64,000 nucleotides of DNA from the NCBI GenBank assembly GCA_934667065.1, contig CAKULD010000004.1:1-64000 (forward strand). Reading direction: 5' to 3'. Below the pieces are notes generated by a model. The model searched no databases. It was given only the letters and a program-made list of their open reading frames with translations, and was not told the DNA's origin. The DNA comes from an uncultured Collinsella sp. GTDB lineage: Bacteria; Actinomycetota; Coriobacteriia; Coriobacteriales; Coriobacteriaceae. This document shows positions 41,882-49,324 of this stretch, in pieces (within the stretch, counting starts at the first letter, position 1; each line of letters begins with the position of its first letter). Made by a program: the position numbers and the translations under genes.

Positions 41882-41920
41882 TTGCGCGTCGTTTCTAATA
41901 CCACTTATATAACGTATTAG
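41882..41920 (+). promoter_or_regulatory. Promoter overlapped by a 7-bp dyad upstream of DUF554 gene
   Basis: TTGCGC (41882-41887), 18 bp and TATATA resemble a promoter. A perfect dyad CTAATAC-12 bp-GTATTAG (41895-41901, 41914-41920) covers its spacer and -10, a typical operator position. Confidence 0.4.
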
Positions 41921-41989
41921 ATGAGTCGCGATGTGCCTCGCATTCCGTTCTGCTACGATTGCCACGTTGGCATCAATACGGGAGGGCTC

Positions 41990-42706
41990 ATGCCGGGCTT
42001 GGGAACAATCATCAACGTTGTGCTTTTGATTGCGGGCGGTCTTTTGGGATTAGCGGGCGGTCGCTTTATCACACCGCGCATCCAAGACACGCTCATGAAA
42101 GCATCGGGGCTGTGCGTCCTGTTTATCGGCTTGGGCGGCACCATGCAAAAGATGCTCGTCATCGACGGCGGCGTCCTGTCGACCACCGGCACCACCATGT
42201 TGATCGTCTCATTTGCGCTCGGCTCGCTTATCGGCGAGGCCATCAACCTGGAGGCCGCCATCGAAAACCTCGGCGAATGGCTCAAGCGCAAAACCGGCAG
42301 CGAGGGAGACAACGAGTTCACCAACGCCTTTGTCTCTGCATCGCTCACCGTGTGCATCGGAGCCATGGCCATTGTGGGATCGATTCAGGACGGCCTGCTC
42401 GGCGATTGGTCCACGCTCGCCCTGAAGGGTGCACTGGACTGCATCATCGTCTGCACCATGACGGCCTCGCTCGGCCGCGGCTGCATCTTCTCGGCCCTGC
42501 CCGTCGCCGTGTTCCAGGGAACGATCACGCTGTTTGCCGGTGCGCTCTCCCCCATCATGACCACTGCGGCCCTCGACAGCCTCTCACTCGTGGGGTCCAT
42601 GCTCATCTTCTGCGTCGGCGTCAACCTTATCCGACCTCAGACCTTCCGCACGGCCAACATGCTCCCCGCCGTCGTCATAGCCGTCATCTACGCCCTCCTG
42701 TTCTAA
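41990..42706 (+). CDS. DUF554 family membrane protein
   Basis: Starting at the ATG 41990 (GGGAGGG just upstream), the protein has 238 residues and about seven hydrophobic segments, with GTIINVVLLIAGGLLGLAGGRF at the start, VCIGAMAIVGSIQDGLLGD in the middle and FCVGVNLI near the end. These are conserved positions of the DUF554 (YdfK-like) family of putative transporters. Function is unknown. It lies between the surface cassette and the TerB module with its own promoter. Confidence 0.85.
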   Translation: MPGLGTIINVVLLIAGGLLGLAGGRFITPRIQDTLMKASGLCVLFIGLGGTMQKMLVIDGGVLSTTGTTMLIVSFALGSLIGEAINLEAAIENLGEWLKRKTGSEGDNEFTNAFVSASLTVCIGAMAIVGSIQDGLLGDWSTLALKGALDCIIVCTMTASLGRGCIFSALPVAVFQGTITLFAGALSPIMTTAALDSLSLVGSMLIFCVGVNLIRPQTFRTANMLPAVVIAVIYALLF

Positions 42707-42727
42707 GTCTATCTACATAGCGGCATC

Positions 42728-42757
42728 TCGAACATCTGTTTGATGCTGTGCTATGAT
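42728..42757 (+). promoter_or_regulatory. Promoter of the TerB-ATPase-helicase module
   Basis: TCGAAC (42728-42733), 18 bp and TATGAT (42752-42757), the latter preceded by TGC as an extended -10, about 40 bp upstream of the GTG start. Confidence 0.45.
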
Positions 42758-42795
42758 ATGAGGTCACCGACACCGTATAGGGAGAGGAGAGGGCG

Positions 42796-44556
42796 GTGGC
42801 CGACCAGGACGTCAAGATGCTCATCGAGCGCATTATGGCCGAGGCCCGGACCCATCAGTCCGCCCGCTTCTCAAACAAAATCTATGCTGACGAGCCGATT
42901 CTCAAGACCGGCCGTCAGATGCAGAACTTCCTCCCCGACCAGTACCGCAAGATGCGCGAGATATCGCGCTGGCAGGATGATCCCAAGGACGGCGCGGGGC
43001 GTTGGCTATCGGAGGCGGAACTCTTTTACCGTCAGGGCCTGCTGATGGCCGACTTCGAGGACGATTGCCCCTACAACGGCACCTTTAAGTCGTACTTTCC
43101 CACCTACAACGCCATGAGCGACCGGCAGCTGCGTGGCTACTTTACCTGGCGCGCCCAAGTGCGTCGCGGCAACATCGAGGAGACATCGACCTCGTTTGCT
43201 TTTCTGTATCTTTACGAATTGATCTGCGGCATTGGCGTCGACGACCCGCTCGATGGCTTTGACAAGATCAAGGCCTTTTGGGATGCCTATCGCGCCTTTG
43301 AGCCCGGTATCGACCGGTTCGCACGCGTATGGCTGCAGGACTACGCCGTGTTCCACGGGCTCGATCCCAAGCTGCTACACGACTCTAAAACCGTTGCATT
43401 CGACAACGCCCTCATCGAGCTGCGCCGTGCCGTGCGAGACCTTGTACCCGCGTCGGCGCCGTCGGCCCAGGCCCCCAAGCGTCGCAAAGCCTCAGAGCCC
43501 ACGCTCCCCCTTCCGCCCGATGATGCGCGCGAGGAGCGACTCATGGCCGCCATCAATGCGCTCTCCACGTACAACCTGAATAACTCACGGCTCGACCGTT
43601 CCCACCATCGCGACCTTCGCCACGTGGCATGCGCCGTATATGTCCGCATGGCGCGCTACTATGACACGCATCGAAAGACCGGCATCGTAGCGAGCTTGTT
43701 TGGGGAGGAGACGGCCATGCCCTACACTATGTTTGCCTCGGCCGTGTTCTTTGCGCCCGAGCGCCACGAGGACTGCGAATATCGCTTGGACCCCATCCAT
43801 ATCTACCGTTGCCAAAACGGCTTTTGGGAGTGCATGCGCATTCACGGCAGCAGGCAAAAGAGCAGCAAGCTCGGTGAAATGATGCGTGCCTGTGATCAGC
43901 GTTTGCGCCTGGCGCTAGATCCCGCCCATCCCCTTAAGGAAGAAAAGGCCCCCAAATATCTGGCCAAGATCATCGACGATGAGATCGTGGCATGGCTTTC
44001 GTGGGATACCGCGCACCAGCCCGTCAAGATCGATATCGATCTGAGCCAGCTGGGACATATCAGAAGTGCCGCTGCACAGACGCGCGAGGCGCTTTTGATC
44101 GACGAGGAACGCGAGGACGACGCGCTTGAGGATGCCGAGGAAGTAGACTCTGGGCAACCGGAAGCCGAGCCCGCGTCCAACATGGTTGCCGAACCGGTCG
44201 CGACGGCTATACGGCAGGACGAGGCCGACGAGCCGACCATCCCCACCGAGCAGTTTGGCGTCGTGGCTCCGCTCCTCGCACCAGCACCAACACCCGCGAC
44301 GGCCATGCCCGCCGACATCACGTCCGCACTCGCCCCCGCCGCAGAAAAATATCTTCGCGCGCTGCTCGAACAAAACGCGGCGCAGGCGGCATCGGCGGTG
44401 GAGAAGTCGGAGCAGAGCGAAGATATGCTCGTCGACAGCATCAACGAGACCCTCTTTGACCTGGTGGGCGACACCGTTATTGAATTTGGCGCGGCAGGGC
44501 CGCAGATTATCGAGGACTACGAAGCAGACGTGAGAGGATACCTAGACCATGAGTGA
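42796..44556 (+). CDS. TerB_N / TerB_C domain protein
   Basis: The 586-residue cytoplasmic protein has a GTG start with GGAGAGG upstream. An N-terminal TerB_N-like domain (about 60-210) shows GRWLSEAELFYRQGLLMADFEDDCPYNG, RGYFTWRAQVRRGN and FAFLYLYELICGIG. An acidic Ala/Pro linker (about 425-500) leads to a C-terminal TerB_C domain ending INETLFDLVGDTVIEF and IIEDYEADVRGYL. The central TerB helical bundle itself is not obvious. TerB_N/TerB_C proteins are predicted, in work on Ter-linked stress systems, to scaffold DNA-processing complexes with ATPases and helicases. The stop overlaps the ATPase start by 8 nt, so stoichiometric expression is likely. Confidence 0.85.
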   Translation: MADQDVKMLIERIMAEARTHQSARFSNKIYADEPILKTGRQMQNFLPDQYRKMREISRWQDDPKDGAGRWLSEAELFYRQGLLMADFEDDCPYNGTFKSYFPTYNAMSDRQLRGYFTWRAQVRRGNIEETSTSFAFLYLYELICGIGVDDPLDGFDKIKAFWDAYRAFEPGIDRFARVWLQDYAVFHGLDPKLLHDSKTVAFDNALIELRRAVRDLVPASAPSAQAPKRRKASEPTLPLPPDDAREERLMAAINALSTYNLNNSRLDRSHHRDLRHVACAVYVRMARYYDTHRKTGIVASLFGEETAMPYTMFASAVFFAPERHEDCEYRLDPIHIYRCQNGFWECMRIHGSRQKSSKLGEMMRACDQRLRLALDPAHPLKEEKAPKYLAKIIDDEIVAWLSWDTAHQPVKIDIDLSQLGHIRSAAAQTREALLIDEEREDDALEDAEEVDSGQPEAEPASNMVAEPVATAIRQDEADEPTIPTEQFGVVAPLLAPAPTPATAMPADITSALAPAAEKYLRALLEQNAAQAASAVEKSEQSEDMLVDSINETLFDLVGDTVIEFGAAGPQIIEDYEADVRGYLDHE

Positions 44557-45853
44557 TACCGCATCCGCAGCGCCCCGCGTGCCCAAGCGCGTCGCCGCCG
44601 TCATTCTCAACTCGCTCAAGGGCGGCGTCGTCCCGCGCATCGGCCTTCCCTACATTACCGTAGGCCGCGAGGTCGAGATTCGCGCTCTGCTCACCGATCT
44701 GAGCCTCATCGCCGACGGCGGCGCGAGCTTCCGCTTTTTGGTCGGTCGCTACGGCGCCGGCAAGAGCTTTTTGCTCCAAACCATCCGCACGCACGCCATG
44801 GGTGAGGGATTCGTCGTCGCCGATGCCGACCTTTCCCCCGAGCGCCGCCTGCAGGGTGGCCAGGGCCAGGGTCTGGCCACCTATCGCGAGCTCATCCGCA
44901 ACATATCGACCAAAACGCGCCCCGAGGGCGGCGCGCTCAATCTTATCCTGGATCGCTGGGTCGCCTCGCGTGCCGACGCCGACGAGTCGACCATCAATGC
45001 CCAGCTTGCCCCGCTCGAAGAAATGGTTCACGGCTTTGACTTCACCCGCATGCTCCGCCGCTATCGCGCGGCAGTATCCGAGGGCGATGAAGAGGCCATG
45101 AGCCGCGTGACCAAATGGATTCGCGGCGAGTATCGCACCAAGAGCGAGGCGCGCGCCGAGCTAGGCTCCTCGACCATCATCAGCGACGACGACTGGTACG
45201 ACTACATCAAGCTCATCGCACGCTTTTTGGTCTGCAGCGGCTACAAGGGCATGCTGGTGCTCATCGACGAACTTGTAAACCTGTACAAGATTCCCAACGC
45301 CATCACACGCCAGTACAACTACGAGAAGATCCTGACCATGTACAACGACACGCTGCAAGGCAAGGCGCAGTACTTGGGCATGATTATGGGCGGCACGCCG
45401 ACCTCTATCGAGGACCGCCGCCGCGGCGTGTTTTCCTACGAGGCCCTGCGCAGCCGTCTCGCTCAGGGCCGTTTTGCGCGCGAGGACCTCAAGGACATGC
45501 TCGCGCCCATCATTCGTCTGCAGCCGCTCACCTACGAGGAGCTGCTGGTACTCATCGAAAAGCTCATGCAGATCCATGCCGGCTACTTTGGCTGGACGCC
45601 CACGCTTACCGAGAACGACTTGGTGGACTTCCTCAAGATTGAGTTTGGCCGCGTGGGAGCCGATACACACCTGACGCCCCGCGAGGTCATCCGCGACTTT
45701 ATCGAGCTGCTCGACATCCTGTGTCAAAACCCCGATGCCAACGTGGCCGAGTTGCTGCAAAGCGTCGGCGGCGATTCGCTGGCACCGGTAGCCGCAACAA
45801 ACGACACCGGCACCGCAGACGGCGGCCGCAACTTCGCCGAGTTCACCATCTAA
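44549..45853 (+). CDS. BrxC/BrxD-type P-loop ATPase (DUF2791)
   Basis: The 434-residue AAA-like ATPase has Walker A GRYGAGKS (66-73), Walker B MLVLIDELVNLYK near residue 235, and the sensor-like LGMIMGGTPTSIED. The long conserved stretch VGREVEIRALLTDL, GASFRFLVGRYGAGKSF and RFAREDLKDMLAP...LQPLTYEEL is that of the DUF2791 family, which includes BrxD of BREX systems. Such ATPases are partners of Lhr-like helicases. It overlaps the TerB protein gene by 8 nt and is followed by a helicase 117 nt on. Function here is unproven; DNA-loading or sensing of foreign DNA is inferred. Confidence 0.88.
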   Translation: MSDTASAAPRVPKRVAAVILNSLKGGVVPRIGLPYITVGREVEIRALLTDLSLIADGGASFRFLVGRYGAGKSFLLQTIRTHAMGEGFVVADADLSPERRLQGGQGQGLATYRELIRNISTKTRPEGGALNLILDRWVASRADADESTINAQLAPLEEMVHGFDFTRMLRRYRAAVSEGDEEAMSRVTKWIRGEYRTKSEARAELGSSTIISDDDWYDYIKLIARFLVCSGYKGMLVLIDELVNLYKIPNAITRQYNYEKILTMYNDTLQGKAQYLGMIMGGTPTSIEDRRRGVFSYEALRSRLAQGRFAREDLKDMLAPIIRLQPLTYEELLVLIEKLMQIHAGYFGWTPTLTENDLVDFLKIEFGRVGADTHLTPREVIRDFIELLDILCQNPDANVAELLQSVGGDSLAPVAATNDTGTADGGRNFAEFTI

Positions 45854-45890
45854 CCTGCCAAAAAGGGACAGGTTTATTTTGGTAGGTTTT
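45852..45890 (+). repeat. GGGACAG-loop hairpin between ATPase and helicase genes
   Basis: AACCTGCCAAAA (45852-45863) pairs with TTTTGGTAGGTT (45877-45888); the loop holds AGGGACAGGTT, and TTTT follows. It begins inside the ATPase stop codon. It could partially terminate transcription and is related in core to the hairpins at 59963 and 60794. Confidence 0.6.
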
Positions 45891-45969
45891 ATCTGGGCAA
45901 ACGCCGATGTTGCAACGCATCGAGCCGTTGCGCGCTACGTTAATCAACCCGTTGTTGAAAGGAGGCCCC

Positions 45970-48408
45970 ATGAACGCTTTTGACCGCTACGCCCCGTTTA
46001 TCCAGGATTTCATCTACTCCCACGATTGGGAGAGCTTGCACTCTATCCAGGTTGCGGCAGCAGATGCCATCTTCAACACGCAAGACAATGTGCTCCTGAC
46101 AGCATCCACGGCGTCCGGCAAAACCGAGGCGGCCTTCTTTCCCATCCTGACCGAGTTTTGGGAAAACCCGCCCGCGAGCGTGGGCGCCCTCTACATTGGT
46201 CCCCTCAAAGCGCTCATCAACGACCAATTCGTCCGTCTCAACGACCTGTGCGAAGAGGCCGATATCCCTGTCTGGCACTGGCACGGCGATGTCTCACAAT
46301 CGCACAAGGCAAATCTCATCAAAAAGCCGAGTGGTATCTTGCAAATTACGCCCGAATCACTCGAGGCGCTCCTGATCCATAAGCACATGGCAATCCCGCG
46401 CATGTTTTGCGACCTGCGCTATGTGGTCATCGACGAGGTGCATTCGCTCATGCGCGGCGACCGTGGCGGTCAGACGCTCTGCCTTATCGAGCGCCTTTCG
46501 CGCATGGCGGGCGTGCAGCCCCGCCGCATCGGCCTTTCGGCCACCATCGGGGACCCCGAGCGCACGGGCACTTTTCTCTCACAGGGAACGGGGCGCGACT
46601 GCGTCATCCCCCGCTTTGAGGAACCGCGCCGCGTGTGGCGCATCTCCATGGAGCACTTCTACAACTCGGGCCCCCAGGCGCAGCAACGAGGATTTATGAG
46701 CGCAGGTCCGCAGGAAGCTGAGGTGCTTGCGTGCGAGCGCATCGAAGCAGCAACGCCCACGGCACTGCCCGCCGGCACACAAGACATGAGGCATAGCGGG
46801 CAGCTCACGCAGGAGGAGCGTCGGCAACGTCGCGAACAGGCGCGGGGCAAGGCCACTTCTAGGGATTGCCGCACTTCTTCGGCACCCGAGGGCGAAGTCG
46901 ACATCCCGCAGGCAACCGAACAGGCGCTGCTCAACCCCACCGACACCGCACCCGACAACGCCGACCCCGGCATGGGCTACATCTTTGAACATACCCGCGG
47001 CCGCAAATGTCTGGTCTTTGCCAACTCGCGCGAGGAGGCAGAGGCCGTGTGCTCTATGTTGCGCAGCTACTGTGAAAACCGGCACGAGCCAGACCGCTTC
47101 CTTATCCATCATGGCAACCTCTCGGCATCGCTACGCGAGACCGCCGAGGAGCTCATGCGCGATGAGGAACAGGCGCAGACGACCGTCACCACCTCTACGC
47201 TGGAGCTCGGCATCGATATCGGCCGCCTAGAGCGTGCCTTCCAAATTGATGCACCGTTTACCGTCAGCTCCTTTTTGCAGCGTATGGGCCGCACGGGCCG
47301 TCGCGATCTTCTGCCCGAGATGTGGTTTGTCATGCGCGAGGAAGATCCCGAGCCACGTACGATGATGCCCGAGACGATTCCTTGGAAGCTCCTGCAGGGC
47401 ATCGCGCTCGTGCAACTCTATCGCGAGGAAAAGTGGGTCGAGCCGCCCGAGCTCGATCGACTCCCCTACAGCCTGCTCTATCACCAGACTATGTCGACGC
47501 TCGCCAGCACCGGCGAGCTCACGCCGGCCGAACTTGCCCAGCGCGTGCTCACACTCAGCTACTTCCACCGCGTCTCGGCAGATGATTACCGCGTGCTGTT
47601 ACGCCACCTCATTACCATCGACCATATCCAGGTCACCGAGGGCGGTGGGCTCATCGTGGGTCTCGCGGGCGAGCGCATCATCAACAACTTTAAGTTCTAC
47701 GCCGTGTTCCAGGAAAACGAGGAGTTCACCGTTCGCAGCGAATCGGCCGAGCTGGGCACGATCGTCAATCCGCCACCGTCCGGCGAACGCATCGCCATCG
47801 CCGGCCATTGCTGGATTGTCGAGGAAGTGGACTGGAAGCGCCACACCGTCTTTGCCACGCAAGTCAAAGGTCGTGTGCCGGCTTACTTTGGCGACTGCCC
47901 CGGAGACATTAACACGCATGTGCTCGAACGCATGCGCCAGGCGCTCAACGAGTATGCGGCATATCCGTACCTTATGGGTAATGCACGGGCACGTCTCGCG
48001 CAGGCTCGTCATACCGCCGAGATTTCGGGCGCGGGAGCTAAGCCGCTCATCAACCTAGGCGGTGACACCTGGGTGCTCTTCCCCTGGTTGGGCAGTTACG
48101 CCTTCCTGGCGCTCGAACGCATGCTCAAGATTAAATGCGCCGCAGAGCTGGGCCTTCGGGGGCTCGATCCATCGCGTCCATACTTTATGCAGTTTAAGAT
48201 GAAGGCCGACGAGGAGACGTTCTTTGAGGTGCTTGCCGCCGAGGCCGAGAAGGACTTCGACCCTATCGAGCTCGTCTATCCCGGCGAGGTGCCTTACTTC
48301 GATCGCTACGACGAGTACGTTCCCGAGGAGCTCGTGCGCAAAGGCTTTGCCGAAGGCGTGCTCGACATCGAGGGCATGAAGCAGCGCGTCCTCAGCTGGA
48401 CCGGCTAA
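45970..48408 (+). CDS. DEAD/DEAH-box helicase, Lhr/BrxHI-like
   Basis: The 812-residue superfamily 2 helicase starts at ATG 45970 (AAAGGAGG upstream). It has Walker A TASTASGKT (44-52), ITPESLEAL, Walker B with VVIDEVHSL (DEVH), SATIGD, STLELGIDIG and motif VI QRMGRTGRRD. The C-terminal half (WH-like and ...AVFQENEEFTVRSESAELGTI) resembles Lhr-type helicases such as BrxHI. Between the RecA lobes there is a low-complexity insert of about 110 residues (RRQRREQAR, SAPEGE, Pro/Asp-rich). It is the third gene of the TerB-ATPase-helicase set and presumably translocates on nucleic acid for that complex. Confidence 0.88.
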   Translation: MNAFDRYAPFIQDFIYSHDWESLHSIQVAAADAIFNTQDNVLLTASTASGKTEAAFFPILTEFWENPPASVGALYIGPLKALINDQFVRLNDLCEEADIPVWHWHGDVSQSHKANLIKKPSGILQITPESLEALLIHKHMAIPRMFCDLRYVVIDEVHSLMRGDRGGQTLCLIERLSRMAGVQPRRIGLSATIGDPERTGTFLSQGTGRDCVIPRFEEPRRVWRISMEHFYNSGPQAQQRGFMSAGPQEAEVLACERIEAATPTALPAGTQDMRHSGQLTQEERRQRREQARGKATSRDCRTSSAPEGEVDIPQATEQALLNPTDTAPDNADPGMGYIFEHTRGRKCLVFANSREEAEAVCSMLRSYCENRHEPDRFLIHHGNLSASLRETAEELMRDEEQAQTTVTTSTLELGIDIGRLERAFQIDAPFTVSSFLQRMGRTGRRDLLPEMWFVMREEDPEPRTMMPETIPWKLLQGIALVQLYREEKWVEPPELDRLPYSLLYHQTMSTLASTGELTPAELAQRVLTLSYFHRVSADDYRVLLRHLITIDHIQVTEGGGLIVGLAGERIINNFKFYAVFQENEEFTVRSESAELGTIVNPPPSGERIAIAGHCWIVEEVDWKRHTVFATQVKGRVPAYFGDCPGDINTHVLERMRQALNEYAAYPYLMGNARARLAQARHTAEISGAGAKPLINLGGDTWVLFPWLGSYAFLALERMLKIKCAAELGLRGLDPSRPYFMQFKMKADEETFFEVLAAEAEKDFDPIELVYPGEVPYFDRYDEYVPEELVRKGFAEGVLDIEGMKQRVLSWTG

Positions 48409-48448
48409 TTTGGCCCCTTCCTAAAAAGACTGATCTTGGAGAGATGCG

Positions 48449-49324
48449 CTAGTCGCGAAGGACGGTGCCGAGGAAGTCGGTGTCGAAGGGCACCGCATCC
48501 GTGAAGGTATAGTCGCCATCGCTGGCGATGAGCAGGTAGTTTTCCTCGCCGCCGAACTCTGTATCGCCACACGGGACCACCCAAGCGCGATCGAACACCT
48601 CAAGCGCCGTAGCAACGCAATCGCGCAGGAACGACACATCGCTCCCCTCGTTCGCGCTCACAATATTAGCCACGTAGATGCCGCCCGGATTCAAGCTGCC
48701 CCGCACCAGACGCAGTGCCTCGACAGTTGCCAGCTCGCGCACGGGCTCGGCACCGCCAAAGCAGTCGCTCACAACGACGTCATAGCGACGATGCCCCACG
48801 CTCGTTACGCCCAGATACGAACGCGCCTCGGCGGTAATCACCCGTAGGCGATCGCCAGCCGTACGCTCCAGCTCGTCCAGATAGAACCAGCGGCGCGCCA
48901 GACGCGTAATCTCGGCATCGTACTCGATGACGTCCATGCGTAAGCCCTCATGCGACAACAGCGCAAGCCTGGGATAGGCAAACCCGCCGCCACCCAACAT
49001 GAGCATACGGTCGATACCGTGCCCACAAGTCTCGCGCATCGCGCCCTCGGCCTCAAACACATCGTCAAATGCGCGATAGTACGCAAAGACCGGCTCCGCC
49101 CAACGCTCGCCAACGTAGCTCGCACTTTGATAGACGCCGCCCTGCACGAGCACACGAACCTCGTCGCCATTAACATCGTGCACACGCTTCACGCGCGCCA
49201 ACCCGTTTCGGGTACGCGCGACCTGCAGGCAGGCGGCACGAACAGCGACAGCAGCAGCTCCAAGTGCCGCAGCTCCCAGGGCAACGCCGGCAACAACCCC
49301 GGCAGAAACACTTGGCTTGTTCAT
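48449..49324 (-). CDS. Spermidine synthase-like methyltransferase-fold protein
   Basis: The 291-residue protein has an N-terminal hydrophobic segment (about 5-28) and then a spermidine-synthase-type Rossmann domain: DRMLMLGGGGFAYPRLAL (cofactor loop), DVIEYDAEITRLARRWF, VITAEARSYL and YDVVVSDCFGG. The polyamine synthase gatekeeper Asp-Asp pair is not evident, so it is more likely a membrane-tethered relative (SpeE-like, methyltransferase fold) than a true aminopropyltransferase. It starts one base after the elp3 stop; the two form a leftward pair. Substrate unknown. Confidence 0.75.
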   Translation of the reverse strand: MNKPSVSAGVVAGVALGAAALGAAAVAVRAACLQVARTRNGLARVKRVHDVNGDEVRVLVQGGVYQSASYVGERWAEPVFAYYRAFDDVFEAEGAMRETCGHGIDRMLMLGGGGFAYPRLALLSHEGLRMDVIEYDAEITRLARRWFYLDELERTAGDRLRVITAEARSYLGVTSVGHRRYDVVVSDCFGGAEPVRELATVEALRLVRGSLNPGGIYVANIVSANEGSDVSFLRDCVATALEVFDRAWVVPCGDTEFGGEENYLLIASDGDYTFTDAVPFDTDFLGTVLRD

